From assembly GCF_000762875.2 (NCBI RefSeq), contig NZ_JRMP02000012.1, positions 1 to 64,000 on the forward strand: 64,000 nucleotides of DNA, given 5' to 3'. Source of the stretch: Helicobacter saguini. Lineage in GTDB: Bacteria; Campylobacterota; Campylobacteria; Campylobacterales; Helicobacteraceae. This document shows, in pieces, positions 8,729 to 18,273 of this stretch. The notes beneath the pieces are model-generated. The model was not told the origin of the DNA. It did no database searches and was given only the letters and a program-made list of their open reading frames with translations. Within the stretch, counting starts at the first letter, position 1, and the number at the start of each line of letters is the position of its first letter. Made by a program: the position numbers and the translations under genes.

Positions 8729-9157
8729 GAGATTCGTCTTCCACGTTATCCTTTGCTTGATTTTGTAGTTTTTATCGCTGCGACAGACGATTAGTCTAGT
8801 CTCGCTCAAAAACTACAAAAAACAAGCAAAATATATTTAAAATACTAGAATCTATTGCTCTAACCACGAGTCGCTAGATTCTGGCATTTTATAGAATCTA
8901 AAGATTCTAAATATATAATTTTTCAATTACATACTTAAAATCTTTTAAGATTCTATATATAAAATCTTTTTTAGATTCCATATATAGAATCTTTTAGAAT
9001 CTAGACTTACGAAAGCCAAAACGCCAGAATCTAGATTCTAGTATTTTGCGTGTAGTTTGGATTTTCCTTTTTCCCTGCGAGTGAGACTAGACTAAAACGT
9101 CTGTCGCAATGAAGCAGGGAAAAAGAAAATTCAAAATCCAAACGGAAGACGAATCTC
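8729..9157. mobile_element. 429-bp MITE-like element with 14-bp terminal inverted repeats
   Basis: The ends are perfect inverted copies of GAGATTCGTCTTCC (8729-8742 and 9144-9157). Inside each end is a hairpin: arms TTTTGTAGTTTTT / AAAAACTACAAAA at about 8761-8820, and GTTTGGATTTT...CCCTGC / GCAGGG...AAAATCCAAAC at about 9055-9143. The two hairpin loops carry the same 30-base sequence (GAGACTAGACTAA...CGTCTGTCGC) in opposite orientation. AGAATCT repeats fill the middle. No protein is encoded. It separates grpE from dnaK. A partial end (AGATTCGTCTTCC) also lies at 43717-43729, just upstream of rplF. Confidence 0.6.
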
Positions 9158-9169
9158 CAAAAGGACACG

Positions 9170-9820
9170 CTATCCATTCTTTACAACACTAACTAACGCT
9201 GGGCGTAAAGTGCGGTCTTTATACTTATACCCCGTTTGCAACACATCCGCAATCTCGCCTTCATTCTTAGAATCATGCGGCACTTGGCTTATTGCATGGT
9301 GCAAATTTGGGTCTGGCTCGCCTTTAGATTCTATAATTTCTACGCCGTGATTACTCAAAGTCTTATGCAATTTATCTAAAGTCAATTTTATCCCCTCAGC
9401 GATTTTTGCGCCCTTATCATTCTCATTTGCAAACTCTTTTGCCGCTTTTAACGCATTTTCAAGCGTATCCGCCACAGGCAAAATATCCTTTAAAATCTTT
9501 TCATTTGCATATTCTAAGGCTAAATTTTTATCTCGCTCCAAACGCTTTTTGACATTCTCAAAGTCCGCGTGAGTTCGCAAATATCTATCTTCAAGCTCCT
9601 TAATTTTTGCCTTTAAAGATTCTACACTTTCACTAGATTCACTAGCCACATTTTCATTTGCCACGCTTTGATATTCATTTGCGGCTTTTTTAATCGCTTC
9701 ATTAGAATCTTTAGAATCTTGCTCGCTAGATTCACTAGATTCAGTAGTCTCCAAATCATCTGCGGAAATATCGTTATGCTCGGTATTTACATTTTTTTTC
9801 TTAGAATCTTTTTTTGCCAT
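9170..9820 (-). CDS. grpE: GrpE nucleotide exchange factor
   Basis: 216 residues. The N-terminal 70 are charged and low in complexity, partly motif-encoded ([11 protein letters not shown]); then comes the long coiled coil ([20 protein letters not shown]) and the conserved family block [11 protein letters not shown], ending in the beta-domain signature [19 protein letters not shown] and [16 protein letters not shown]. GrpE releases ADP from DnaK. It lies 46 bases after hrcA on the same strand and shares its transcript. Slightly longer than usual because of the N-terminal tail. Confidence 0.96.
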   Translation of the reverse strand: MAKKDSKKKNVNTEHNDISADDLETTESSESSEQDSKDSNEAIKKAANEYQSVANENVASESSESVESLKAKIKELEDRYLRTHADFENVKKRLERDKNLALEYANEKILKDILPVADTLENALKAAKEFANENDKGAKIAEGIKLTLDKLHKTLSNHGVEIIESKGEPDPNLHHAISQVPHDSKNEGEIADVLQTGYKYKDRTLRPALVSVVKNG

Positions 9821-9866
9821 GTTTTCTCCTTAAATTCATTTAAGATTGTAAAATCTTTATACAAAC

Positions 9867-10670
9867 CTACGCGACTAAGTCTGTATAAAAACCTTCAAAA
9901 TCGCATAAAAGTGAGCCAAAAACTAGCATTCTAGCGCACTTGTTTTTTTCTTTTGAATCCACATTCACCACATCGTGTATCACGCAAACAAAGCCGCTTG
10001 GCACAAACTCGCTTGTGTAGATTCCATTTGCCTTTTTTAACATAATTTTGCCACTGAAAATCTGCTCAAAATAGCTAGATTCTAGAATCTCTTTTAGGTT
10101 AGAGACGCCGTATTTAGCGGTATTTTTCGCCATATCGACCTGCTCTAGTGCGATTAATTTTAACGCCAAGTCACTAGCGCCCACTTCCACACTCACACGC
10201 GTAATATCCGCGATGTCCATATTGATAAAAGGCTGCAAAAACCGCAAAATCGCTTCACTTTTTTTTATCACAACTTCACCGCGAGAAAATTTCAAAATTA
10301 AAAAATTTTCCTTTGTAGCGATGATTTCTTGCAGTTCATTGCTCTCTTTTGGCGCTATCACACAAAAGATTCTATAATCTCTGCATATAGAATCTAGTTT
10401 CGTGCTATTCACGCACAAAATGCTATCAAGCAAATAATTTAGCACTCCACGCCAATAAGTGCTAAGTGCGCTAGTCGTAGGTATGCGACCGCTGCTAGCG
10501 TGTGGCTGAAATAACGCGCCCTCGCTCTCTAGCACCTTAAAATAGTTACGAATCGTAGCAGATGATAAACAAATGCTTCTTTTTTCCTTAAGAAAAACCG
10601 AGCCAATAGGCTCTTTGCACTTGATATACTCTTGTATTATCCCTACTAACAAATCCTGCTTTTTATTCAT
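9867..10670 (-). CDS. hrcA: Heat-inducible transcription repressor HrcA
   Basis: 267 residues with the N-terminal winged helix (QDLLVGIIQEYIKCKEPIGS ... SICLSSATIRNYFKVLESEG) and a conserved SSGRIPTT block at about residues 60-67, as in HrcA. In Helicobacter, HrcA works with HspR to repress chaperone operons. I see no clear CIRCE inverted repeat upstream; the 664-base upstream gap is almost all AGAATCT-type repeat. It starts the hrcA-grpE-dnaK run. The protein is shorter than HrcA of many Gram-positives, as usual in this group. Confidence 0.92.
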   Translation of the reverse strand: MNKKQDLLVGIIQEYIKCKEPIGSVFLKEKRSICLSSATIRNYFKVLESEGALFQPHASSGRIPTTSALSTYWRGVLNYLLDSILCVNSTKLDSICRDYRIFCVIAPKESNELQEIIATKENFLILKFSRGEVVIKKSEAILRFLQPFINMDIADITRVSVEVGASDLALKLIALEQVDMAKNTAKYGVSNLKEILESSYFEQIFSGKIMLKKANGIYTSEFVPSGFVCVIHDVVNVDSKEKNKCARMLVFGSLLCDFEGFYTDLVA

Positions 10671-11334
10671 TTTTTCCCTTTTTTATTATAGATTCTATAA
10701 TCTTTAGAATCTATTAGTTTCCATTTTTGTAATTTTTAGAATCTTCTTGCTATAGATTCTATAATTTCTTAGAATCTTTTGTTTTTAAGATTATGCACTC
10801 CATAAACCTTAAAACTTTCGCATTTAGATTCTATAATTTTAAAACCCTTATATTCTAGATTCTATAACTTTAGAATCTCTCGCGTTTTAAATTCTATAAT
10901 TTCTTAGAATCTTTTGCGTTTTTAAAATTCTAAATTTTACAAAATCCTAGATTCTATAACTTTAGAAGCTTTTTATTCAAGATTCTATAACTTTAGAATC
11001 TTTTTATTAGAGATTCTATAATTTCTTAGAATCTATTTTGTTTAAATGTTTGTTTTTATTAACAAACGAAATTATAAACAAAAAAAGTAAATGAATTTAG
11101 CAAACTTATTAAATTTTTGCTAAATTTTACAAACTCTTAGCCACAGACCATCAACTTTAATCACAAACCACACTAAACAATCATAACAAATCCCACTTAA
11201 CAATATTAAACAAATACAATTAATTTTATATGCAACATTCAAAAAAATAATTCAATTTATCTTACACATTCACCAACATTTTCACAAAAAAATTATAGAA
11301 TCTAAACCCAAAACTAACTCACAAAAGGCACAAA
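10671..11334. repeat. 664-base intergenic block of AGAATCT/AGATTCT repeats upstream of hrcA and the MFS gene
   Basis: Two divergent genes flank this gap. Between about 10683 and 11040 the pair AGATTCTATAA...TTTAGAATCT recurs every 30-50 bases, giving a chain of small inverted repeats. From 11041 to 11300 the sequence is plain A+T-rich with no recognisable gene. Promoters for both flanking genes must lie here, but I cannot single one out. Confidence 0.6.
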
Positions 11335-12543
11335 ATGTCCAGCACCACGCGCACGATAAAGTCGATGAACGCCCTATTTATCGGTATGTCTTTTTTATTT
11401 ATCGGTAATTCGCTAATTGTAAGCTCCGTTGGCGTGATTTTGAAAAACTCGCAAATGAGCGATACAGCCATAGGGCTTATTAGCTCGTGCTTTTTTATCG
11501 GCGCGCTCGCTGCCACGATTAGTGGGCATCGCATTATTTCGCGTGTGGGGCATATCCGCAGTTTTGGGATTTTTGCCGCGCTTTTTGCGATTTCTAGCCT
11601 GTTTCACGCTTTTAGCGACAATCTTTACCTTTGGTCGATTTATCGCCTTATGCTTGGCTTTTGCTACTATGGCGTGCTTATGGTGATAGAATCTTGGCTC
11701 AATGAAAAGGCGAAAAATGAAGTGCGTTCGCGCGTTCTTGGCTTTTATGAAGTCGTGTATTATATCGCTTCAGGGCTTGGCGTGCTAATTATCGCGCTAA
11801 ACTTGAGTAAGGATGACTTATTTATCTTGAGTGCATGTCTTATAATGTTTTCGACCATTCCGCTGTATCTAATCCGCATAAAAGAGCCGTTGCTGCCTAA
11901 AAAAGAGCCTATTTCGCTACCTAAAATCTTTGATATTGCTCCACTTGCGTTAGTGACGGCATTTATCGCGGGTATGCTTGTGAATGGCTTTTTTGCGATG
12001 GCGTCTGTGTTTATGCTAAAGCAGGGCTTTGATGTGCGTGCGGTAAGCTATTTTATCGCTTCTGCGATGTGTGGGGGCTTTTTAGCCCAAAGCGTGATAG
12101 GCATTGTGAGTGATAAGCTCGGGCGTAAATTTGCCATTATGCTTTGTAGCGGCGTGGCGTTTGCGGTGATGACGTGCTTTTTGTTTTTTAATTTGCCTTT
12201 AATTTTGCAGTGTGCGTTGGCTGTGCCTTTGGGCGGTGGCGTGTTTTGCCTGTATGCGTTATCTTTGGCTCGTGCGAATGATATGGCGGCTGAATCTGGC
12301 TCAAAATACAAGGGTAAAAGCGTGGAGCTAGGACGTGGTATTTTATTTTGCTACTCGTTTGGCTCGTTATTTGCACCTGTGATTTTGGGCGTTTTAATGG
12401 AATATTTTGACACGCAGGGCTTTTGTTATTTTTATCTCGCGTCTTTGGGCTTTTGTCTAATCTTTGCGATTAATAAGCCAAATGTGCTTGGCAAATCAAA
12501 AAAGACACCGCGAAACCCCGGCAGCACGGTTATGATGCAGTGA
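11335..12543 (+). CDS. Major facilitator superfamily transporter, YcaD-like
   Basis: 402 residues with about 12 hydrophobic segments, consistent with an MFS inner-membrane carrier. The helix-2/3 loop has the MFS-like GHRIISRVGHIRSFG and the central part has the GVLMVIESWLNEKA block that is characteristic of the YcaD-like subgroup; a second loop reads GIVSDKLGRKFA. The substrate is unknown. It is a single gene, divergent from hrcA, 138 bases upstream of gabT. Its codon use is less A+T-biased than in the secretion cluster, as for core genes here. Confidence 0.85.
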   Translation: MSSTTRTIKSMNALFIGMSFLFIGNSLIVSSVGVILKNSQMSDTAIGLISSCFFIGALAATISGHRIISRVGHIRSFGIFAALFAISSLFHAFSDNLYLWSIYRLMLGFCYYGVLMVIESWLNEKAKNEVRSRVLGFYEVVYYIASGLGVLIIALNLSKDDLFILSACLIMFSTIPLYLIRIKEPLLPKKEPISLPKIFDIAPLALVTAFIAGMLVNGFFAMASVFMLKQGFDVRAVSYFIASAMCGGFLAQSVIGIVSDKLGRKFAIMLCSGVAFAVMTCFLFFNLPLILQCALAVPLGGGVFCLYALSLARANDMAAESGSKYKGKSVELGRGILFCYSFGSLFAPVILGVLMEYFDTQGFCYFYLASLGFCLIFAINKPNVLGKSKKTPRNPGSTVMMQ

Positions 12544-12681
12544 AAAAATCTTTTATGTTACACAAAGTAATTTTATAATTAAATACCACCTTACTAAAAT
12601 TCCCAAAATTATTACTTTCCCCTTGCATTTTTGCTAATTTTGTGTATTATATTCAAATCGATTTTTAGTAAAAGGAAACTT

Positions 12682-13944
12682 ATGAAAGACATTGAAAAAA
12701 GACGAGTGGAAGCCACTCCAAAGGGTATCGCTGTAATGTGCGACTGGTTTGTGACAAAGGCTGAGAATGCTACGATGTGGGATAGCAAAGGGCGTGAGTT
12801 TATCGACTTTGCCGCTGGCATTGCCGTGCTAAATGTGGGTCATCGCCACCCAAAAGTAGTCGCTGCGGTAGAAAAGCAATTAAAGGCTTTCACGCACACC
12901 GCATATCAGGTCACGCCTTATGAGAGCTACATCGCTTTGGCTGAAAAGATTAACGCACTAGCGCCGATAAAAGGCAAGAAAAAAACCTGCTTTTTTACCA
13001 CTGGCGCGGAAGCAACTGAAAACGCGATAAAGATTGCAAAGGCAAAAACAGGGCGATTTGGCGTTATCGCATTTGGCGGTTCATTCCACGGACGCACTGC
13101 TACTGCGGTGGCTATGACAGGCAAGGTCACGCCTTATAAAGCACAGCTTGGCGTAGGGATGGTTGGAATCTATCATGGATATTATCCAAATAAGTTACAT
13201 AAAGTAACAACTGAGGACGCCCTAAAAAGCCTAGAGCATATTTGTAAAAGTAGCATTTCGCCAAAAGATGTCGCCGCGATTATCTTTGAGCCGGTGCAAG
13301 GTGAAGGGGGGTTTAATCCTGCGCCAAAAGAATTTGTAGCGGGTCTAAGAAAGTTTGCCGATGAGCATGGCATCGTATTGATTGCCGATGAGGTGCAAAC
13401 AGGCTTTGCAAGGACAGGCAAAATGTTTGCTATGGAATACTTTGACACACAAGCGGATATTATGTGTATGGCGAAAAGCTTGGGCGGGGGCATTCCTATT
13501 TCAGGCATCGTTGGCAAGGCTGAGATAATGGATTCTGTAGAGCCAGGTGGTATGGGCGGCACTTATGCTGGTTCGCCTTTAGCCACAGCTGCGGGTCTTG
13601 AAGTGCTAAAAATAATTGAGGAAGAAAAGCTAATAGATAGGGCAAATAAGCTAGGTAAAAAACTAGAAAAAACGCTAAAAGGCTTGAAATTTAAAGAAAT
13701 AGCCGAAGTGCGCGCCTTAGGCTCAATGGTAGCGGTGGAATTTTTCAAAGATGGCTGTCCTGGCAAGGGCGCGGACATTGCTAAAAAGGTGCAAAAGTTA
13801 GCTATGGAATCTGGGCTTTTATTACTAACTTGTGGCACTTATGGGAATGTCATCCGCTTTTTATATCCGCTAACAATCCCTGAAGCGCAATTTGACAAGG
13901 CATTGACAATCTTACAAGAAGTAATCACGGAGGCTGTAAAATGA
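12682..13944 (+). CDS. gabT: 4-aminobutyrate aminotransferase (class III PLP enzyme)
   Basis: 420 residues from the ATG at 12682, which follows AAAGGAAACTT. It transfers the amino group of GABA to 2-oxoglutarate, giving succinate semialdehyde and glutamate. Seen: the class III aminotransferase signature LIADEVQTGFARTGKMFAME, with the PLP-binding Asp in DEVQ and the Schiff-base Lys in AKSLGGGIPIS; also GSFHGRTATAVAMTG. Its stop overlaps the start of gabD by four bases (ATGA), so the two enzymes of the GABA shunt are translationally coupled. Other omega-amino acids could be accepted. Confidence 0.9.
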   Translation: MKDIEKRRVEATPKGIAVMCDWFVTKAENATMWDSKGREFIDFAAGIAVLNVGHRHPKVVAAVEKQLKAFTHTAYQVTPYESYIALAEKINALAPIKGKKKTCFFTTGAEATENAIKIAKAKTGRFGVIAFGGSFHGRTATAVAMTGKVTPYKAQLGVGMVGIYHGYYPNKLHKVTTEDALKSLEHICKSSISPKDVAAIIFEPVQGEGGFNPAPKEFVAGLRKFADEHGIVLIADEVQTGFARTGKMFAMEYFDTQADIMCMAKSLGGGIPISGIVGKAEIMDSVEPGGMGGTYAGSPLATAAGLEVLKIIEEEKLIDRANKLGKKLEKTLKGLKFKEIAEVRALGSMVAVEFFKDGCPGKGADIAKKVQKLAMESGLLLLTCGTYGNVIRFLYPLTIPEAQFDKALTILQEVITEAVK

Positions 13945-15380
13945 GTTTAGATTCTACGCATTTTGAGTTATTAAATCACGAGTATGTTTCAAAAAGTAGC
14001 AAAGATGGCTTTATCGCGGTAACTAACCCCGCCACAGGCGAAAATATCGCGTGGGTTTATGATATAAAGGAAAATGAGCTTGTAAAAATCATAGAATCTT
14101 CGCAAAAAGCACAGAAAAAATGGGCGTCCCTTTTGGCGTTGGAGCGTGCAAATATCCTATTAAAATGGTATGATTTAATGCTAGAGCATAAGCAAAAGTT
14201 GGCTGAGATTCTAACCATTGAAATGGGAAAGCCTATTACTGAGGCAAGTGGTGAAATCGTGTATGCGGCAAATTTCATTCGCTGGTTTGCTGAAGAGTGT
14301 CGCCGCATTGATGGTGATATTTTGCAGCCTGTGGCGCATAATCAAAAGTTGCTTGTATTAAAGCAGCCTATCGGTGTGTGCGGCGCGATAACCCCGTGGA
14401 ATTTCCCAAGTGCTATGATTACTAGAAAGGCTGCTCCGGCGTTGGCGTGTGGGTGTTCTATGATTGTAAAACCAGCTACGCAAACGCCTTTAAGTGCCTA
14501 TGCGTTGGCTGTCCTTGCGTATAAAGTGGGCGTGCCGCGTGATTTGTTACAAATAGTAACAGGAAAGGCTAGTATGATTAGCAAGATTCTATGTGAGAGC
14601 GATATTGTGCGAAAAATCACTTTCACAGGTAGCACTGAAGTTGGTCGCGTTTTAATGGCGCAAAGTAGCAGCACGATTAAAAAGCTTAGCCTTGAGCTTG
14701 GCGGGAATGCGCCATTTATCGTGTTTGATGATGCTAATATTGATGAAGCGGTAAAAGGCATTTTGGCTAGTAAGTTTCGAAATAGCGGGCAAACTTGCGT
14801 TTGCGCGAATAGAATCTATATCCAAAGTGGCGTGTATGACAAGGTCGCAGCGGCGTTGAAAAGTGCTGTGGAAGCCCTGAAAGTAGGCAATGGTATAGAA
14901 TCTAGCACAACGCAAGGACCTTTAATTGATTCTAAAGCGGTAGAAAAGGTCAAAGAACATATCGCAGATGCAGTGGGCAAAGGTGCGAAAGTGCTTTGCG
15001 GTGGGAAGCCACACACGCTAGGTCACACATTTTTTGAGCCGACAATTTTAACAAATGTAACGCAGAAAATGGCTGTGGCAAGGGAAGAAACCTTTGGTCC
15101 TTTAGCGCCATTATTTAAGTTTGAAAGCGAAAATGAAGTAATCGAAATGGCAAATGATACTGAGTTTGGCTTAGCGGCGTATCTTTACACTAAAGATTCT
15201 GGGCGTTTGTGGCGTGTGGGCGAAGCCTTAGAATATGGCATTGTGGGCGTAAATACAGGGATAATCTCCACAGAAGTAGCCCCCTTTGGCGGTGTAAAAC
15301 AAAGCGGCTTAGGACGTGAAGGCTCAAAATATGGCATTGAAGACTACCTTGAAATCAAATATATGTGCGTGAATTTGTAA
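13941..15380 (+). CDS. gabD: Succinate-semialdehyde dehydrogenase, NAD(P)+
   Basis: 479 residues. It oxidises succinate semialdehyde to succinate, which enters the citric acid cycle. Aldehyde dehydrogenase motifs: TPWNFPSAMITRKAAPALA (cofactor pocket), FTGSTEVGRVL, catalytic Glu in LELGGNAPFIVF and catalytic Cys in NSGQTCVCANR. The Cys-x-Cys arrangement (TCVCA) is also seen in E. coli GabD. It forms a two-gene operon with gabT. A glutarate semialdehyde role is possible in view of lhgO at 29793, but the genes are not adjacent. Confidence 0.92.
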   Translation: MSLDSTHFELLNHEYVSKSSKDGFIAVTNPATGENIAWVYDIKENELVKIIESSQKAQKKWASLLALERANILLKWYDLMLEHKQKLAEILTIEMGKPITEASGEIVYAANFIRWFAEECRRIDGDILQPVAHNQKLLVLKQPIGVCGAITPWNFPSAMITRKAAPALACGCSMIVKPATQTPLSAYALAVLAYKVGVPRDLLQIVTGKASMISKILCESDIVRKITFTGSTEVGRVLMAQSSSTIKKLSLELGGNAPFIVFDDANIDEAVKGILASKFRNSGQTCVCANRIYIQSGVYDKVAAALKSAVEALKVGNGIESSTTQGPLIDSKAVEKVKEHIADAVGKGAKVLCGGKPHTLGHTFFEPTILTNVTQKMAVAREETFGPLAPLFKFESENEVIEMANDTEFGLAAYLYTKDSGRLWRVGEALEYGIVGVNTGIISTEVAPFGGVKQSGLGREGSKYGIEDYLEIKYMCVNL

Positions 15381-15567
15381 CACTTTAGAATCTTAGAATC
15401 TTTAGATTCTAAAAAGTTTTTAAAAAAGATTCTAAAAGATTCTATTCGCAAGTTTTTAAAAACACAATTTGCATTTTGGAATCATGAAAATATAGAATCT
15501 AGATTCTATATAAATGTTACATTTTTTCCTTAGATTTATAAAAACGTTAGAAACTTTTAAAAACCCC

Positions 15568-15598
15568 TTGACAAAGCTTTTTTTTTGTATCCTTTAGA
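15568..15598 (+). promoter_or_regulatory. Candidate promoter with a T9 spacer tract
   Basis: TTGACA (15568-15573) is followed by AAGC, a run of nine T (15578-15586) and then TATCCT or TTTAGA as possible -10 elements. The gene at 15623 has a good Shine-Dalgarno (AAAAGGAG). The homopolymer sits in the -35/-10 spacer, where slippage would change promoter spacing. Confidence 0.4.
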
Positions 15599-15622
15599 AT
15601 CTAAAAATGAAAAGGAGAAAAA

Positions 15623-16639
15623 ATGGCAATTGATTTTGCAAGTGAAATGTCTAAGGTGATAGGCGATATAAAAGAAGCTAAAGTTGCAGAAGCCAAAAAG
15701 CCCAAAAACTTGGTAGATGAGCTGGATAGTAAGCTAATTATTAGCGATTTTGTAGAAGATGAAAATTACATAATACCATCTCGTCAAATACGACGATTGA
15801 TGACTATTTATACGATTAATGTATCTAGGGATATTGTGTTTTATATCATAGAGCTTTGGGAGCGATATGCTAGTAATATCGATACTTTGCAGTCTCAAGC
15901 GATAAAGTTAGCAAACCAAATGGGTAAGGGCGAAATACATGAATTGAACTTAGATTTTCAACCTTATATCGATAAAGAATATGTTGAAAGAGTCCATGCG
16001 GAGTGGGTAGGTCGTAATATGGATGATGAAGAGTATATGAGTAAAGAAATCGATGATGAGACTAAGCAAATCGTAGAAAAGATTTTCCAAACAAAGCTAA
16101 ATGAATATATAGAATCTAAAATAGAGCGAAAGCTAAGTGGTAAGCTAAATGAAAATGAGGAGCTGCAAGAATCTTTTTTAATTATGCCTACACGTGTGAG
16201 AGAAGATTCTATAAAACACAATGATAATGAGTATGTGAAACTCACAGATAGCAATAAGAATACAAACGAGGATAGCTTGTCTAATATGTTGCTATATTTT
16301 AAGGTAAGATACAATAAAAATGATTCTATACCACCAATCCCTGGTTTCAGGCGTGATTTTGGTATAGGTAGATGGCATAGAAAAGAGTATGATGGAACAC
16401 ATGATGGAAATAGTCTCAAAAGGTCTATAAATAATGTCCCCTTTGTAGTATTTGAAATATATGCAAAGCCAAAAATGCTTAATAAAATCCTAAATGATAC
16501 GCAAAAAGAATTGTTAGCATATCATTTTAATAATAAAGTGGATAAATATAGGCAAGCTGAAAATATCCCATACTACGAAGGAACTATAAGACACCACGAC
16601 GGCAGGATAGAAAAACAAAAACCATACAGAACTTGGTAA
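15623..16639 (+). CDS. Hypothetical protein, soluble, 338 residues
   Basis: A charged, mostly helical protein with no signal peptide or membrane span. The first 35 residues are Lys/Ala/Glu-rich; a helical part (about 45-180) follows, then an acidic hinge, and a C-terminal domain (about 215-338) rich in aromatic and basic residues with PGFRRDFGIGRWHRKEYDG and a closing YYEGTIRHHDGRIEKQKPY. ESK/DSI motif-coded stretches lie mid-protein (IESKIERKLSG). No family recognised. It stands alone behind a promoter with a T9 tract, so phase variation is conceivable. Confidence 0.75.
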   Translation: MAIDFASEMSKVIGDIKEAKVAEAKKPKNLVDELDSKLIISDFVEDENYIIPSRQIRRLMTIYTINVSRDIVFYIIELWERYASNIDTLQSQAIKLANQMGKGEIHELNLDFQPYIDKEYVERVHAEWVGRNMDDEEYMSKEIDDETKQIVEKIFQTKLNEYIESKIERKLSGKLNENEELQESFLIMPTRVREDSIKHNDNEYVKLTDSNKNTNEDSLSNMLLYFKVRYNKNDSIPPIPGFRRDFGIGRWHRKEYDGTHDGNSLKRSINNVPFVVFEIYAKPKMLNKILNDTQKELLAYHFNNKVDKYRQAENIPYYEGTIRHHDGRIEKQKPYRTW

Positions 16640-16667
16640 AGATTCTATAACAATATTTTAATAGATT

Positions 16668-16769
16668 CTAAAATGTTTTCTTTTCCACGTCAGCTAGTAT
16701 TTCATTTGCCACAGAATCTACTGCGGTGGAGATGTCACGCGCGTGGTTGGCTATATCCACATTTTGCAT
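16668..16769 (-). pseudogene. Remnant of a methyl-accepting chemotaxis protein C-terminus
   Basis: A 33-codon open stretch reads NHARDISTAVDSVANEIL and ends DVEKKTF. This helical heptad pattern, followed by a charged linker and a Phe-ended tail, is that of the last residues of campylobacterotan chemoreceptors. No signalling domain or membrane part is present upstream, where the GGTGGGTG repeat begins. I read it as the 3' end of a lost or transposed receptor gene. An independent 33-residue peptide gene is less likely because no Shine-Dalgarno precedes the ATG. Confidence 0.4.
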
Positions 16770-16880
16770 GGTTGGTGGGTGATAGGTCGAATCCAAGATT
16801 CTAAATAACCATAGAATCTATTTTAATATTTTTATTTCTAAAGATTAAATGTGTGTGTTTAGAATCTCTTGTAAGGTATT

Positions 16881-18254
16881 TTACCAAAATAATTCTTGTG
16901 TTAGATTCAATAAAAATAAGGAAAAAGTTTTGTAGTGTTTTAGGATAGAATCTTTGCTGTAAGATTCTAAGTTTAAGTGTTTGTAAAGGGTGTAAAATTG
17001 CGAAGTTTGCAAGATTTTTTGGCGAGATTTTAGTGATTTTTTGCGTTTAAAAGTCTCGCATAAATTAGATTCTATAAAAATTAAATTAGCAATATTGTGT
17101 TTATATTTTTCAAAATCTTTCAAGTTTTTAAAGCCCAAGATAGAATCTTTTTTATTAAAATGGTGGTGGGTAGGTAATATGCTAGATTCTATAGAATCTT
17201 TTTTAAGAATCCTATCGTCCGCCCACCGCCCTATATTTGAACTATAGCCCACAAGCTGCCCTTTATTTAATTTATCGCCCAAGTGTCGCCCTATATTTGG
17301 ATTATGCCCCTTTTTCACACAAAACCTAAACACCCTTTCATCAATTATAAAGCACCTATCGCAGTTAAAAAATGCCAAAATAGATTCTATATCTAGCATA
17401 TTTAAAGCAAAATCAAGATAGTAAAAAAATAAAAAACTACTACACTCCTGTGGATAAACATAGCCAACTCCATCTCTATCCCCACGCAAAAACGTGCTAT
17501 AATTAAAGCCATAAAAACTATAAAAAGGCTTTTTAAAATACGCTTTTATATCGATATTTGCGATATTTTTAAAGATATTTGCCACATTTTTCACATACAA
17601 AATAAAGCCCTTTTTTATAGAATCTTTGCTTGTAAAATCAGTATTTTGCATAAATTTTCTAAACTCTACACCGCGATTTTTGACAATTTCTAGCTCAATA
17701 TTTTGAAACTCATCACTATCAATATCACAGCTAATATCACTCATAATCATTTCATCCACATCCCAGAAAATAAGCATTTTAGAGCAAAAATTAAGCATTT
17801 CATTATCCAAAATATTATGGCTAAAAAGCTTCGCCAAAAGGCAAAAATTAAAATTTACAATCTCAAATTTACAAAAATAATTATAACCTAGCATATACAC
17901 TTTTAGCATTTTGATATTAGATTCTAGGGCGTTTAAAAAGGACAAATAATTCTTTAAAAATTGCAAAATTCCTTGCATTAATTCATCAAGGAAATGCGAG
18001 ATTTGCGATTCTTTTTTAGATTCTAAGTTAGCAAAAAAATTGCTTAAATCCGCTTCTCTCATATGATAAAAAGTCTTTGAAAAAATGAAAAATCCATAAA
18101 TAATATCTCCAGAATCTTGCGTAGTTTGCGGGCTAATCATTGCTTTTATCACTTTTGTATTATAAATTTGCTCGCAAATATTTTCAAATTTTTTGCAATA
18201 TTTTATGTATTTTTTGTCATATTTTTGGGCTAGATTTAGCAGAGTTTGTTGCAT
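16881..18254 (-). CDS. Hypothetical protein with a Cys-x2-Cys region
   Basis: 457 residues from the ATG at 18254, which has AAAAGG eight bases upstream; the 77-codon extension beyond it is out-of-frame reading of the neighbouring gene. No membrane span. A late region (FFNCDRCFIIDERVFRFC) resembles a small zinc-knuckle of the CGNR/DUF6076 kind, but this is a weak likeness. Just after it, 35 residues (NIGRHLGDKL ... NIGRWADDRIL) are repeat DNA read as protein. It lies 19 bases after a Cys-rich gene on the same strand, so they probably form an operon. Confidence 0.7.
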   Translation of the reverse strand: MQQTLLNLAQKYDKKYIKYCKKFENICEQIYNTKVIKAMISPQTTQDSGDIIYGFFIFSKTFYHMREADLSNFFANLESKKESQISHFLDELMQGILQFLKNYLSFLNALESNIKMLKVYMLGYNYFCKFEIVNFNFCLLAKLFSHNILDNEMLNFCSKMLIFWDVDEMIMSDISCDIDSDEFQNIELEIVKNRGVEFRKFMQNTDFTSKDSIKKGFILYVKNVANIFKNIANIDIKAYFKKPFYSFYGFNYSTFLRGDRDGVGYVYPQECSSFLFFYYLDFALNMLDIESILAFFNCDRCFIIDERVFRFCVKKGHNPNIGRHLGDKLNKGQLVGYSSNIGRWADDRILKKDSIESSILPTHHHFNKKDSILGFKNLKDFEKYKHNIANLIFIESNLCETFKRKKSLKSRQKILQTSQFYTLYKHLNLESYSKDSILKHYKTFSLFLLNLTQELFW

Positions 18255-18273
18255 TTTTTCACCTTTTAGAATC

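Noticed and set aside
8676-8744. 23 extra codons upstream of dnaK
   Set aside because: DnaK begins [14 protein letters not shown]; the upstream frame has no Shine-Dalgarno and enters the 429-bp element.
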